Assembly (NCBI GenBank): GCA_037043015.1
Contig: CM073321.1
Coordinates: 24,751,510-24,815,509 of the forward strand
DNA length: 64,000 nucleotides
DNA from: Bryum argenteum
Lineage: Eukaryota > Streptophyta > Bryopsida > Bryales > Bryaceae
Direction of reading: 5' to 3'
In this document: positions 47,837 to 59,239 of the stretch, one piece after another
Numbering within the stretch: position 1 is the stretch's first letter
Layout of the letters: every line of letters begins with the position of its first letter
Notes under the pieces: model-generated
The model's input: only the letters and a program-made list of their open reading frames with translations
What the model was told of the DNA's origin: nothing
Database searches by the model: none
Position numbers and translations under genes: made by a program

Positions 47837-47949
47837 AGGTCATGATTGAGAAACGGATTTTAGACGGTGGGGTCGTGCCTTCTATGTGGCATGGAGTAGT
47901 TATTATTAGACCAAGTGCGAGGCGTGGGAGTCGGCTAAAGTCAAGATGA

Positions 47950-48345
47950 ATGCATCATAAGAGTAAGTAGGAGAAGTGAGAGAAAGATTGAATTTCAAAA
48001 GAGTCGGGGGATGAGCATACTAATAGGTTGTATGAGAGACAATGAATGCTTTCAACCAAAGTAAGACTGTTGTCATGCCTAGCAAGGTTGCATAATGATT
48101 ATCTAGGGAACCTATATGTTGAGTCTTGGTCTAGTAAGCTGTGAATACTAAATAGAACGTACTACAACGTCGAAGGTTGATGTGTAGAAATCCACTTAGG
48201 CAATACATAATAAGTACTAGCGACTCTTTACCGAATGAGATATACAGAAGTGTTGTGCATCCTGTGGCACAAGGTTTTGTATACGATACTTAAAGTAACA
48301 TACCCTTCTAATTATCTTGACATGATTGTACGAAGCTTTGGACAT
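47950..48345. other. Spacer
   Basis: No feature is supported between the DDE-like gene and the minisatellite. Confidence 0.4.
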
Positions 48346-48346
48346 G

Positions 48347-48520
48347 TGATATTACAGAGGTAATGTGATATTACAGAGATAGTGTGATATTACAGAATGC
48401 ATGTGATATTATAGAGATCGTGTGATATTACAGAATTTGTGTGATATTACAAATTTACAAAGTGCATGTGATAGTACAAAGATAGTGTGACATTTCGGAG
48501 TTCAAGTGACATTAAAGAGC
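48347..48520. repeat. GTGATATTACAGA minisatellite
   Basis: About nine copies of an 18-25-bp unit around TGTGATATTACAGAGAT, decaying towards the right end. Confidence 0.88.
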
Positions 48521-48578
48521 AACACTTAGTCCTCCCAATTATCACCCGCTCCACAGTTCTAGAAATATAACAACATAT

Positions 48579-48659
48579 GCCGCTAAAATGGCACGTTCCG
48601 CACAATGTGGTACTTTAGCTCCACTAAAATGGCACATGGAACGGTGCCATTTTAACGGA
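48579..48659. repeat. Inverted repeat (hairpin) with TAAAATGGCAC arms
   Basis: CCGCTAAAATGGCACGTTCC at 48579 pairs with GGAACGGTGCCATTTTAACGG near 48639-48659. A third direct copy, CTAAAATGGCAC, sits in the loop. Confidence 0.7.
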
Positions 48660-48689
48660 ATTGAGGTTTCTACTATCATGTATTATGTT

Positions 48690-50210
48690 ACAGGTGATAC
48701 AAATACAACCAGAGCATGTATCCACGTTGGATACCACACTCACCCGGTAGGACAAGGTACCTGTAGGAAGTCCTTCGAGCTCCGCGACCAATAGTTAAAG
48801 GGTGCGCTTGAAAGATCACCAAAGGCCTCACCCTTTGCAATTGCACTGTCTGCAAGCTCTGAGTTCCTTGGAGATTACCTATTGAAGAAGGATGGCGAGT
48901 CTCAGTCATTTTTGACAAAATCTGAAATGCGGGATGTTAGAGTCAAGTTTGAGAGCTTCACGAGTCCAACAATTCGACACAATGTGTCTCACTTTAGAAG
49001 GATGGGAAGGAGGGCATAATCGATGGAGTGTGCAAATTGAGAGGCACCTCTCGGTGGCCCTATGTGCAAGAGAACATATTTCCTGGCCAAGGTAGTAAGA
49101 CGGACAAGCTGTTTGTCTTGAAAATGTCGGAGATTGGACCGGGATCTGGCGTTGATCTCGTTTAGAGAATGCAACCTAGAGGGGATCTGGAATACGCATG
49201 GGTGATGTTTGATCACGTCAAGTGCATCAAACGGTACACAACTTTTGCCTGCCACGTTTACGACTCAGCGTATCGCAAGGTGATGACGATTGCAATCTGC
49301 GACATGATGTCCGAAACCCAAGATGCTCAATCATACCTGTGGAGAGGAATCAATGCCGTCATGGGTGAGCACGGGGTTCACAACATCAATTTTGCGGGAT
49401 TCATGGCTGACAGGGTGCAGACTAACTGGAATGCTGTCCGAGAGATCTACGGTTCAGGTGACAAATCCGTTCCAATGCCAAATAAGGAACACTCATGTCT
49501 ACTACATTGGACTACTTGCGTGCAGAGAGCAAGAAACTCTTACAGTAAGCCTGAACTTCGAGATGAGCACAAGCGAATTTGCACCCAGTACAAGGACGTG
49601 TGCACAGCTGATGATGCGGAATCTCGCTGCATGGCGATTCGTTCATGGTGGTCTACGAGTGGAGCAGCAAGTGACTTTGACATCCATGCGCTGGAGAACT
49701 GGTTGGCATGGTGGCACTTTCGATATTGGCAGTGGGGCGGATACATGAACATGGTACAATTTATCGCGGTTCATCATTTAATTGTGAATATTCAGTCATT
49801 TCATACATCACTTAGAAATATGGTCCCGGGTTTGCTTTTCAGTTATCCCAAATTGACGACTTTGATTTGATGATGCAGGATCTCACGGAGGATCAAAAGA
49901 CGGAGATGCCGATGTGCAATTTGTCAGAGACTGTGCATGCCTCATGGAGCAAGCAATCTAGCAAAGCCTGTGACAACATTTTCGAGGCTACTATTGAAGA
50001 CTATTGCCGTGCCTTTGTTCAGTGCACCAGGTACAATGCCTACGACAAAGGTCGAGGATCAGGTAGTGGTCCCACCAAAGAGGAGTTGCGCTTCCGCGCG
50101 GCAACTTGCTCTCCTACTACAATTGGTAATTTGAAGTCAGTATATCGGGCAATGGACCCCATCCCTGGAGCGGGGAAATTTCTCAATAGAGCGGCATCGT
50201 TCGCAAGATA
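48690..50210 (+). pseudogene. MULE-like transposase gene
   Basis: An upstream piece (about 48690-48794) reads TRACIHVGYHTHPVGQGTCR. The main exon (49169-49753) contains VMFDHVKCIKRYTTFACHVY, INFAGFMADRVQTNWNAVRE, and EHSCLLHWTTC. It ends in GYMNM before a GT, and a second exon (about 49879-50210) after GATGATGCAG reads DLTEDQKTEMPMCN to NRAASFAR and a stop. The D-x-x-x-x-x-x-x-Y, then M-A-D-x-x-x-x-N-W, then C-x-x-HW order resembles the catalytic domain of Mutator-like transposases (T-Y-x-N...DG...C..H). These cut and paste DNA in the nucleus. Similar genes are, as far as I know, typical of algal and early land-plant genomes. The part between 48795 and 49168 changes frame. Confidence 0.5.
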
Positions 50211-50640
50211 AGAGATTTTTGAATCCACGAAGCGGAGGTTCGATGCTGACCCAGGCTGCGACAACGACTCTCACCGGTTCGTCAAGGTCAACTTTTCGCA
50301 ACCAATGACAATGAAGACCCGACAGCAAGGTTTGCCTTCTGCTCCAATTTGCCTCGCGGATAACGGTGACGACAACGATGATGTCCATGTAGTAGAGGAG
50401 ACAACACCTGTTCGATCTCGACTGATGCTGCGCGTCACGAAGGTTTTGGAAGAGGACTCCTCACCAAAGATGTGGCCAACGTTGTCATATCGGGCGTGTT
50501 GAGGTAATCGGGCGGAAAAAACGGACGTACGAGTTGTCCTGGACGGACGTGTGTGCCCGCCCACCTTGATTGTAGGTAGTGTGTAATTTTTTCATGGGTA
50601 ACAAACTTTGCAGTAAAAAGCCACGTAGGATGTGATGTGT

Positions 50641-50990
50641 AAAGTCCATCGTGGGGTCGGGGCGGGTGAACTTTTGTTAGGGCGGGTGAACTTTTGAGGG
50701 GACGGGTGAACTATAGAGGAGGCGGGTGAACTTTTGAGGGGGTGGGTGAACTTTTGAGGGGGCGGGGCGGGTGCAGGAGGGAGGGGGGGGGTGACTGAGG
50801 TGCGGGGCGGGTGAGGGGTGGAAGGGGGCAGGGGAGGGATGGAAAGGGCGGAGGAGGGGGGGTTAGGGGCGGGGTAGGGGGGGGGAAGGGGGTGGGGGAG
50901 GGGTAAGGGGGGTAGGGGGGGTAAGGGGGGGTTTAGTGGAGGGGGTAAGGGGGGGTTTAGTGGAGGGGGTAAGGAGGGTAGTGTAGTGAA
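50641..50990 (+). repeat. G-rich, strand-asymmetric minisatellite
   Basis: It starts as units GGGCGGGTGAACTTTTGAG (50660-50760) and passes into almost pure G/A/T sequence with G runs of 4-9, including two copies of GGGGGTAAGGGGGGGTTTAG. Almost no C is present on this strand for more than 200 bases. Such tracts readily form G-quadruplexes or R-loops. Confidence 0.85.
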
Positions 50991-51207
50991 AAGTAGAAAT
51001 CATGAATAATGACATAATATGATATAATTCATAGTAAATAACGATACAACGTAGATTTATGGAAATTATATATATAATCTGAACTTCTCTATTTTATTTT
51101 ATTTTTTATAAAATTATGCACTATATTAGACTAATAATAGTGTCTAATAAAGACTGCAATAATGATTAGAAGTTCTAAAATACCCAAATAGATAATATAA
51201 GTCCATT
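50991..51207. other. AT-rich spacer
   Basis: Non-coding and AT-rich, with TATATATAA and TTTTATTTTATTTTT runs. Confidence 0.4.
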
Positions 51208-52280
51208 CTACTTAATAAAACAATTTGATCGCCGCACCCTTTCAGTGGATGTACCCTCCATGTTAGGATCTCGAATCAGGTCTTGGATAACAACGTCATC
51301 ATCATCTGGCGCCTCATCGCACTGTGGGTCACCATCATCGTCGTTGTCGTCGTCGTTGTTGTCACGTTCAATATCATCGTCGTCGTCGCTACCACTTGAA
51401 GAACAAGTAGACTCATTCCGGAGAAGGGCTATTTTTTCGCCGTATAGGTTTTCCTCAAGTCTAACAACCTTGTGTCTCTTTGCTCTGGCACACTCTCCAT
51501 CCGAATTCACCGGCGGTTCTCTAGGAACAACAAAAGCTGGTGTTGATAAAGTGCAACTAGGAACATATGTGTCCACGAATGGTTCAATTACCGTGTCTGG
51601 GTTCTTCCCCCCTATTCCTAATGAGGAACGTCCGCTTGGCCTGGAAGACAAGACATCGCCAACATTTTGTCCCCCTCCATCTAGAGTGTCTGCAATGCCT
51701 CTAGGCCGTATCCGTTTTGTAGTGGATGTTGAGCCTTCAAACCCTCCGCGGTCTATGTTGCCTTTAGGAGTGTTAGTTCCCCCACGTCCTCTAGCTCCAT
51801 TTCTTCCACGCGCTTGGTGGTATTGTCCCATTGGATGATGGATAGCGGGCCTAGGGATAATAGGAGGCCTCCCACGGGACCCAACATACTGGGAAGCTCT
51901 TCCACCAGCATTTGTTGCCCTCCACTAGTATTTGGTGTAGGTGTATTTAGCCCAGAGACTGTTCTGGAGACCGGAATATCTGCGTGCCCTCGGTCAACAT
52001 CATCGGTGAATTTGAATGCATCGTGAATCCTACTGAGATTCTCATCAAGACATTGGGGCCCAACAACGGGTGTAATAGTTCTCCCAATCCCTCCCAATCT
52101 CAATGCATTTGGACTATTTCCCGCTTCTCGTGGGGTCCCATCTTCAAAACAATCCACAATTGCTCTGCAGGTATCAGGGGTTCCACCAGTAATAATTGTG
52201 CCATCTACTCCCCCGTTCTGCTCATTGTCCTCATTGTTTCCGGAAGAGGGGTGGTTGTAGTAAACATCATGAGCGGTGTC
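51208..52280 (-). pseudogene. Disordered acidic protein, possibly a transposon-protein tail
   Basis: Two overlapping minus-strand frames (51831-51208 and 52157-51753) carry low-complexity but non-repetitive sequence: a Gly/Arg-rich start (RGRNGARGRGGTNTPKG), then a Ser/Asp stretch with DDDDDIERDNNDDDNDDDGD. The upstream frame contains CLDENLSRIHDAFKFTDDVD. The plus-strand frames opposite are Ser-rich shadows. The change of frame in the overlap suggests an old break. The acidic style recalls the C-terminal tail of the hAT-like protein at 7.4 kb, but no domain can be named. Confidence 0.3.
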
Positions 52281-52815
52281 GGACCCTGTTTTTTTGATTG
52301 TGTGCCAATATGGTTAAATGCGCATTAAGAATACGTATAGTGTCTGGAATCCGACGTAAGTATTTGATAGGCCATATACTATAAGGCAAATAAGTTCAAA
52401 CAAATACGTGTTATCTTTAGAATGTAGTTTTTAATAAAAAGGACGAGTTTGAGAACCCGTACTCCGCACTCGAATGGAAAGGACGTACTGTAAGAAGCCG
52501 GAAATGGGTTAAAGACGGCGACTGAAGGCCGGAGTGGGTGGAAGGACAATATGACGCGGAGTGTTAAAGACGGCTCCGTACCAGGTCATGATGGCGGACG
52601 GACAGGTTATGATGGCCGGATACCAATCCGACCCTCCCTATAAAACGCGACCCGTCCGCTCTTGTCGTCACCTGACTTCTCGCTTTCTTGCTTTCTTGCC
52701 CTCTCGCGCTCTTGCTTTCCGCTTTCTTGCTTTCCGTCCTTCTTTTCCAATCCGGCCCCCTGGCCAATTTCAGCCCGGCCACTTGTTACTTCTTGTCCTT
52801 TTTCTTTCCGATGGC
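52276..52815 (+). mobile_element. LTR-like segment with TATA box (fossil)
   Basis: It begins TGTCGGACCC and ends ...GATGGCA, with TATAAAA near 52640 followed by a CT-rich leader (CTCGCTTTCTTGCTTTCTTG). The CACTA-like element is inserted just after it, and beyond that insertion TGGTGTCTA, resembling a tRNA primer-binding site, precedes a gag-like frame. This arrangement fits the 5' LTR and leader of an LTR retroelement. A matching 3' LTR was not found, so the assignment is tentative. Confidence 0.35.
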
Positions 52816-52818
52816 AGG

Positions 52819-53174
52819 CACTATAAGAAAACCCTGTTTTTTGTGATGTCTTGTGTAATGTCTAATGTATTTTGTGATTTCTTACTGTCTTAAAAGATGT
52901 CTTCGAAGACGGGAGGATGTCTGTACGTCTAACGGGCACATTTTGGATTGGAGGGGTATGAAGACATCACCAAACAAAAAGATGTTGGTGAAGACATAGA
53001 TATTTTTGAAGACATCTCGATAGACATCAAACTACCACGTTGGCAAGGGATTTTGGACTAGTAAGGTAAAAACGACCAAAATTTACCGGTAGACAAGGTA
53101 AAAAGCATTTCTAATGTTAAAAGAGTAGGTGAATGGGCAGCGGTTTTTAAAAGTAAAAAAAAAAAAAACATCAC

Positions 53175-53206
<32 letters not shown>

Positions 53207-56200
53207 CTTCTTTAATGCTAAATCATTATGTGACGTGGCAATATTGAAAATACTAATTTCAGGCTATTCTCACTATTTTTTCATTGGTCTTTTTTTTTTA
53301 ATATTAAAATATATAATTATATTTCAATAAAAAATATATTTTGTAAATTTTTATTATATTCAAATAAATTAGATTATTATAATTCTGTAATTTTTTTTTA
53401 TGATTTAGAAATATTTTAATATTTAAAAAATATTATACATAAAATATAATATCTATAAGATAACAATGGCACCGAAAAATAGAATTTCAAAGTAAAAGTA
53501 ATTTCGTGGATATTTAATCCTCAAAAAACACGTGTACATAGGTTAAAGAAGTTATTTACAACACTTTATCTACATGGCAACAAAAACTCCACGTCGGACC
53601 AGTTGACAAGTAATACAACATCTAGTCAGATGTCTAGCACGATGTCCAACTTACCATAACTACAGTCAGGCATGAATGTCCGCGTAGACATCTACTGGGA
53701 TGTCTATGAAGATGTTTTGCACGACATCCTCCTAGACGTCATTTACTAAAAAGCGGCAGTACTTAAGGGTCTCTTAAGAATAATATCAACTTTTTCTCTT
53801 ACTGCTTGTCCTCCATTGGCGCGGGTCTCTGATTAGGCTCTGTCTCTAATAACCCTCAATCCTCGTATACTTAAAGAAAATATAAAAAGAAAATAAAAAC
53901 AATAATCAGTATTTTTTGGCTTACTTCAAGAAGGAATTAACCCCTAAACGTCCCTAGTGTCGAAAAACGACATTTTGGATGAAGAACAAAAACTTTGAAG
54001 AGCCATAACTTCTTCATCCAACCTCCGTTTTTGACGAAATCACTTGGGTTAGGTCACAAATCAAGTTTAGTTTATGTGGTAGAAATTTCAGACTCATAAA
54101 ATAAAGTATGAATAAATGGCGTGGATTTTAGTGAAGGCAGCTTTTGTTTTTGGGTTTTCAAACATTTGGCATGTTTTACCATTGCAAACCAATTATGTGA
54201 AATCTAAAATAGTTTTTCATGAATTTTTTTTCATAGGTTTGATATTTAGATGCATCCCAACAACTTTGTAGTTGGAATGTTTTTTGATCTAAATAACTTT
54301 GGTATTGGCTTTGCAATGATGTTTCTACGATGCAAAAAGTGAAAAAATGGATGATTTTTGAAGACCTAGATCTCCTTTATCCACCGTTAGATTTTGACTG
54401 TTTTTTTTGGGATGGATTCCAATTATAGTCTATTTTTAGTGGTAGAAATCTTGACCCAATCGAGGATATATTGAAGAAAAGGCATGAATTTGAGTGCGAG
54501 GGGTCTAGTTTTGGACTATTTTTCCTTTGTAAAATTTTTGGCAGTTTTCACGTCTACAAGGCTACTATTTGAGCCAAGATTTTTTTTTGATGAATTTTTT
54601 TGGTACAAGAGTGTCTTTGAGATGAAGATGAACAACATTCTAGTTGCTGATTTTTTGATTGCAAATTTCATGTTGGTAGTATTTTCACTTCAAAGTGGAA
54701 ATGATGATATTTTGTATCCTGATTTGCGCACTAATATGTTATGATCTCGCATCTATGAGGTCCCATGAGTCAAGTTTTGGTCCACATGATCTAGTACAAG
54801 TCTATTACAAGTTTGTACAGTTGAGATCTGAATAGCTTATCTTTATTTTCATCTATATCACTTTTTTTGAAAATGAGTTTTTGGCTAAAAATACCCCAAG
54901 GGCGTTTAGGGTTAAATATTATTGATTACTTAATGATTACTTATAGTCTAATGGCAAGATTATACATTACTCTATCATCAACAACCAATATTATACAAAA
55001 TTAAAGCAAATTTACAAGAAATATGAATTTATGAAAGTAGCTTTTTAATACAATTTAGGAGACAATTCTAGAATAGAATTAGTATTAGGAAAGTTAGTTG
55101 GAAAGTTAGTTAGGGTAGAAATAAAAGGTAGTTAAGAGTTTTAAAGAGAGCCTATCACCATGGAAGACTATAAATAGTCTCATGATTGTAATTCCACATT
55201 TTTTCTATCGATAAAGATTATTTGATTTGTTGTGGAAGAAACTCTAAGACTTACAATACGTGCTTTGTTGTGGAAAGAACTTTAAAGCATCTGGTATTTG
55301 ATTTGTTGTGAGGGTAAACAAAAAACCTTTTATAGTTAATATGTTGTGGTTGAAACCCTGAAGATGTCATCAGATGTCTATGATAATGTCTGCACGGATG
55401 TCTAACATGACGTTCATGAAAATGTCTAACATGATGTTTATGAAGATGTCGAAGATGACATCTACGACAACATCCGGAACCATTTACAGGGATGATTTTC
55501 ATTGACTGCAATAGATGAACAGAGGCGGCTAGGGTTTGCTGCCGCCGCCATAGTTAGGTCATGGGACCTTTAAGTAGAATTAGAGGCCGCACGAAACTCA
55601 TTTTTGCCTTCATTTTTTCAAAGAGTTAGTGTTTGGAGTGTAGAGGCTAAGGTTTGCTTCTTCATGTGGCTAGGGTTTGTTGCCGCCGCCATAGTTAGGT
55701 CATGAGATCTTCAAATGGAATTACAAAGCTCATTTTTGCCTTAGTTTTTCCAAGGAGTTAGTGTTTAAAGTATAGAGGATTTCAAAATTGTTTCCTTTCA
55801 GTTTCAGAATGATTGTTAACTACAATAAGAGGATAGTATTTGTAGAAATCTAGCAGCTCTCAAGAGTAGGTTTCCTTCTTCATGTGGCTAAGATTTGCTA
55901 CTTAAGAGGTACTGGATTTCAAAAGCATCTTGTACAAGAAACCCTAGTACTTGTAGTATTTGATTTGTTGTAGAAGATGTCTACGATGATGTCTGCAAGA
56001 TGTCTTAGAGCATGTCTATGAAGATGTCTAAATGTGTTGATGAAATTCTTTTTTGGAAGGTGGGATTTAAGGGGTCGGGCCAGCGAGCTCGATCTGAGGC
56101 CGAGAAGCGACATGCGTGCTTGTAGGTGAGTGAAACAGATGTATGTATAGATGTCTATAACGTTGTTTTTAAAGGTGACAAGAAGGATGTCTGAAGAAAT

Positions 56201-57402
56201 GTCTAAGCAGATGTTTGCAAGAATGTCTAACTGTGTCGATATCTTGAGGTTAGGAAGTAAACCATCTCAACCTAGGTAGTGCAATTAAATGGAATTAAAT
56301 CAAATTTTTTTTACCTTTACAAACCCTTCTTTAAATGCAAGTGATATTGGCTTATTGAATATGTGTAGCGGCGGGACATGCACTCGACCATACGGGTATC
56401 GACAGCAAGCGATGGTAGTGGAGGGACTTACGGAGTTCAGATTGTGGGTGCGTAGTATGTCGTAGTTGTTGACAGGCGTATTAGTAAATACTCTAGTTTT
56501 GTGTTATCTGAGGTTTTAATGACCTAAGCAATATATGTTTAACTTATACTTTTTGATGTGATAGTGTTTACAGTTGATGTTATGTGAGACGTTTGTAGAT
56601 TATGGATCTGATGACTATATAAACATCTAAAATTGTCATTCTAGATGTCTTTTCATATGCCCAGAAAACATCAATAGTAACATTGTTGCAAACATCATGT
56701 TTAACACAAAACGTTTACATCGATGTCCTACAGGATGTGGCTACAAACATCCGAGCAAACATCACAAATTTAATAAGGACATCAACATAAACATCATTCT
56801 ACGCACTGAAAACATCTTATAAGACATAAAAATTGTCTTCTAAGATATTCTGTAAGACAATGCATACGTCTCGCAGAACATCTTGTACAACATCTAAGAT
56901 GTCTTGCAAGACATTTAAGTTGTCTTAACTGATGTCTAAAACTATCATGATAGGAGCATAAAACCTCCGCAATATGCTGACGTAGCATGCCATGTCATTT
57001 TCCCAAGTCCACGTCAACTTTTCCCGCGTGCCACGTCGGATATTCCCGGGTGCCACGTCGGATTATCTCGGGTCCGCGTGGGATTCTGGCGCCGCCATGT
57101 CATCTTTCGTGGGACCATGTATAATTCCACATCATGATGAATTTCATCCCCATGTGGCACTGCCCGTCCACTTCAAGCTGATGTGTCATCTACGTGGCAC
57201 CCACGTGGCACACTTTTTACCCTTCCAAAATTACCTTAAGACATCTTCGATCTTAAGACATTTTCGTGTCTTTTTAGACGTCTGCATAGACATCAATCAT
57301 GTCTAGGATGTCTTATCGTCTATAAGACAGCCGAATTATTGTCTACGATGTCTTTATAGACATCATTTACAACATCACTAAAAACGCAGATTTCTTATAG
57401 TG
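52819..57402. mobile_element. CACTA-like non-autonomous transposon, 4.58 kb, AGG target duplication
   Basis: The left end is CACTATAAGAAAACCCTG (52819) and the right end is GCAGATTTCTTATAGTG (57402). AGG flanks both sides (52816-52818 and 57403-57405), the 3-bp duplication expected for CACTA elements. GATGTCT/AGACATC words are dense in the outer 400-900 bases on both sides, like subterminal binding sites. The inside has A and T runs (about 53156-53206) and a nested TTAA element. The four mirrored reading frames (for example 56992-57306) contain no recognised transposase motif. The same internal sequence, inverted, occurs at 2302-4948. It interrupts an LTR-type retroelement. Confidence 0.82.
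53941..54911. mobile_element. 971-bp TTAA-flanked element with CCCTAAACG ends (piggyBac-like, non-autonomous)
   Basis: TTAA precedes CCCCTAAACGTCCCTAG at the left and follows CCAAGGGCGTTTAGGG at the right (54912-54915). The empty site is visible in the related CACTA copy at about 4745-4760, where AAATTAAATATT runs on without the insertion. TTAA duplication plus CCC-starting inverted ends are typical of piggyBac elements. No transposase is present; the longest frame, 86 codons (54484-54744), shows no domain. Confidence 0.8.
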
Positions 57403-57410
57403 AGGATTAT

Positions 57411-58153
57411 TTGGTGTCTACTTCCGCTCCGGCGCAGGAGGAGCACAAGATCTCGATCAAGTTGGTGCTTCCTATCCTTCCGGCCGATGAAGAAGTGAAG
57501 AAGATGTTGATGGAGGATCTCAAACGGATGGACCTGTCCGGCATGCTCGAGACCTCGTGGGGACTACATGATGCGGGAATGGTGCGCAAAATAAAGACTG
57601 GCGCGCCAAACCAGTTTGAAGGGACGGTTAGAGGGAAGCCATCGTCCTCGACGGCCGATCATTGAAGAACAGTTTACGGCCTGATTGGAAACAGCGGGGT
57701 AGGGTTGTGCGGCCGGAAACATAAATTGGCAAAGACGGCCTTCCACGGGAAGCCGCACAAGAACAACGGCTACGCAGTGGAGGACTGCAAGGAGCCGAGG
57801 GAGCGCGCGGTGATCATGTTTCTAGCGCCGATCATTCGCGCAGAGAAGCCGCATCGAATCATTGTCCAGCTTGCCAACACCGTCCTGGGGTCTGTGCAAC
57901 GAGAGCGAGAAGTCGGCTGGGGATCATCATCCGCGACTTAGTCGCTCGGCTCGCGGAGAATGTGGGTAAGACCCAACCGAGCCCAATCACTCCTTTTCTT
58001 TATCATTTGTATAAAAAGGAGGAGATTCTGACGGAAGAGGAGGAATCCAATTGTCATGAGTTACCAAACCAAGTAGGACCGAAACAACCCAATTTACCTC
58101 TAAAACCCAGCAAGATGGTCCACCTTCCGGGTAACGTTCCACGGAGATTCTGA
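57411..58153 (+). mobile_element. Gag-like open frame fossil, copy 1
   Basis: The plus-strand frames read EEHKISIKLVLPILPADEEV, then a segment with EDLKRMDLSGMLETSWGL, NGYAVEDCKEPRE, and TPFLYHLYKKEEILTEEEE. The same order appears, with different residues, in the minus-strand fossil at 59240-61925, so both belong to one retroelement-type family of gag-like or ORF1-like proteins. The sequence is broken in several places. It lies downstream of the LTR-like segment at 52276 if the CACTA-like insertion is set aside. Confidence 0.45.
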
Positions 58154-58159
58154 GAAGTG

Positions 58160-59239
58160 CAAAGACAAGATGAAATCCGGTTTGACTACCGGTTTTACGC
58201 TACAACGACCTACTCCAACCTGGTACACCGGATCAGTGAGCAGTTTGGTTAAATCTAGCCGTTCTCAACCCAAACCCCAGGGTAACCGGGTTATTACTGA
58301 TCCGGTTTCCCTTCTGAGCATGGGTGGCCTACTGACCAGGTAGGACTTAGTAACAGATGGTGGTTTAGTTTAGCCTCCGTAACTCCTTGGAGGGAGCCTT
58401 CCTGTTAGTTTGGAAGAGTGCGGAATGGTCACTTTCTACCGGATGATTAAGGTGATCGGAGTTTCACTGTTTTGCGTCACTAGTATTCTCTCCTTCTCTC
58501 TTAGAGTCCTTCTCTTACCACTACTGCCATCATCCGGTTTACCTCCCGAATACTGGGTCACACAGCAGTAGTCCGGTTCTCTCCCTCTTCCTAGTCAAGG
58601 GGTACTTATGATCCGGATTGCAGTGAGTGGCATCCTACCACTCCGTCCGCGAGATTTCTACTAACGAAATCTGGGGGGCTAATCGGTACCCGGGTTTGTA
58701 CGCGACTCTTAATGAGGACTTCCCTCAGCCGAATATCCCGTCCGGGAGGTGGGCAATTAGGGCGGCTTTACTCACCAGCCTTAATGCCATTGTCCAATCC
58801 GGTTGGCTTGACAACTTACCTAACCGACAACCACCCAAGGACGCTCGGATTCTCCCACTCGGACCGCTTACTAACCGCGTTACTCCTCTAGCAATCCCTC
58901 CCCGGGTACCAAGGTTGTAACCACCGAATCAACAAGGGACTCTCTGTACCTAGAACCGGATTCAGACTTTGCTTGCATGCAAACAATCAGAAATCAGTCC
59001 TATACGGAACGCAAAGACACAAGTTCTCAGATGCAAGCTCAACCTTTACTCACAGGTGCGGGAATACAGAAAAGACGCGAAGCACTCCGCAGAGACTTCG
59101 CTAAGTACTTAGGATCCCGGATTTTCCGGAAACCCTATCAGATCCGAAATTCCTCGAATCCGAGATTTCCGAGGTGAGTGTCAGTAAGGCATCTGCTATT
59201 CCTAGCTAAATCTAACCTAACTATCACTTAATACTATCT
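58160..59239. other. Non-coding stretch with many CCGGTTT/ATCCGG words
   Basis: More than ten copies of CCGGTTT, ATCCGGTT or ACCGG-like words are scattered over 58170-58900, more than expected by chance. Open frames are short. It may be untranslated or internal sequence of the same retroelement family as its neighbours. Confidence 0.35.

Noticed and set aside
49169-49870. SWIM or FAR1-type transcription factor
   Set aside because: No Zn-binding SWIM motif is visible. The D...MAD...CLLHW order fits a MULE-like transposase core only.
51245-51838. Plus-strand 197-codon Ser-rich frame
   Set aside because: It mirrors the acidic Asp/Asn-rich minus-strand frame. Ser runs come from GTC/TCG triplets opposite GAC.
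2302-57402. A single giant 55-kb CACTA element with 2.6-kb inverted ends
   Set aside because: The flanks do not match (GAA on the left, AGG on the right), whereas 52819-57402 has its own left end and AGG on both sides. Two inverted family members explain the symmetry better.
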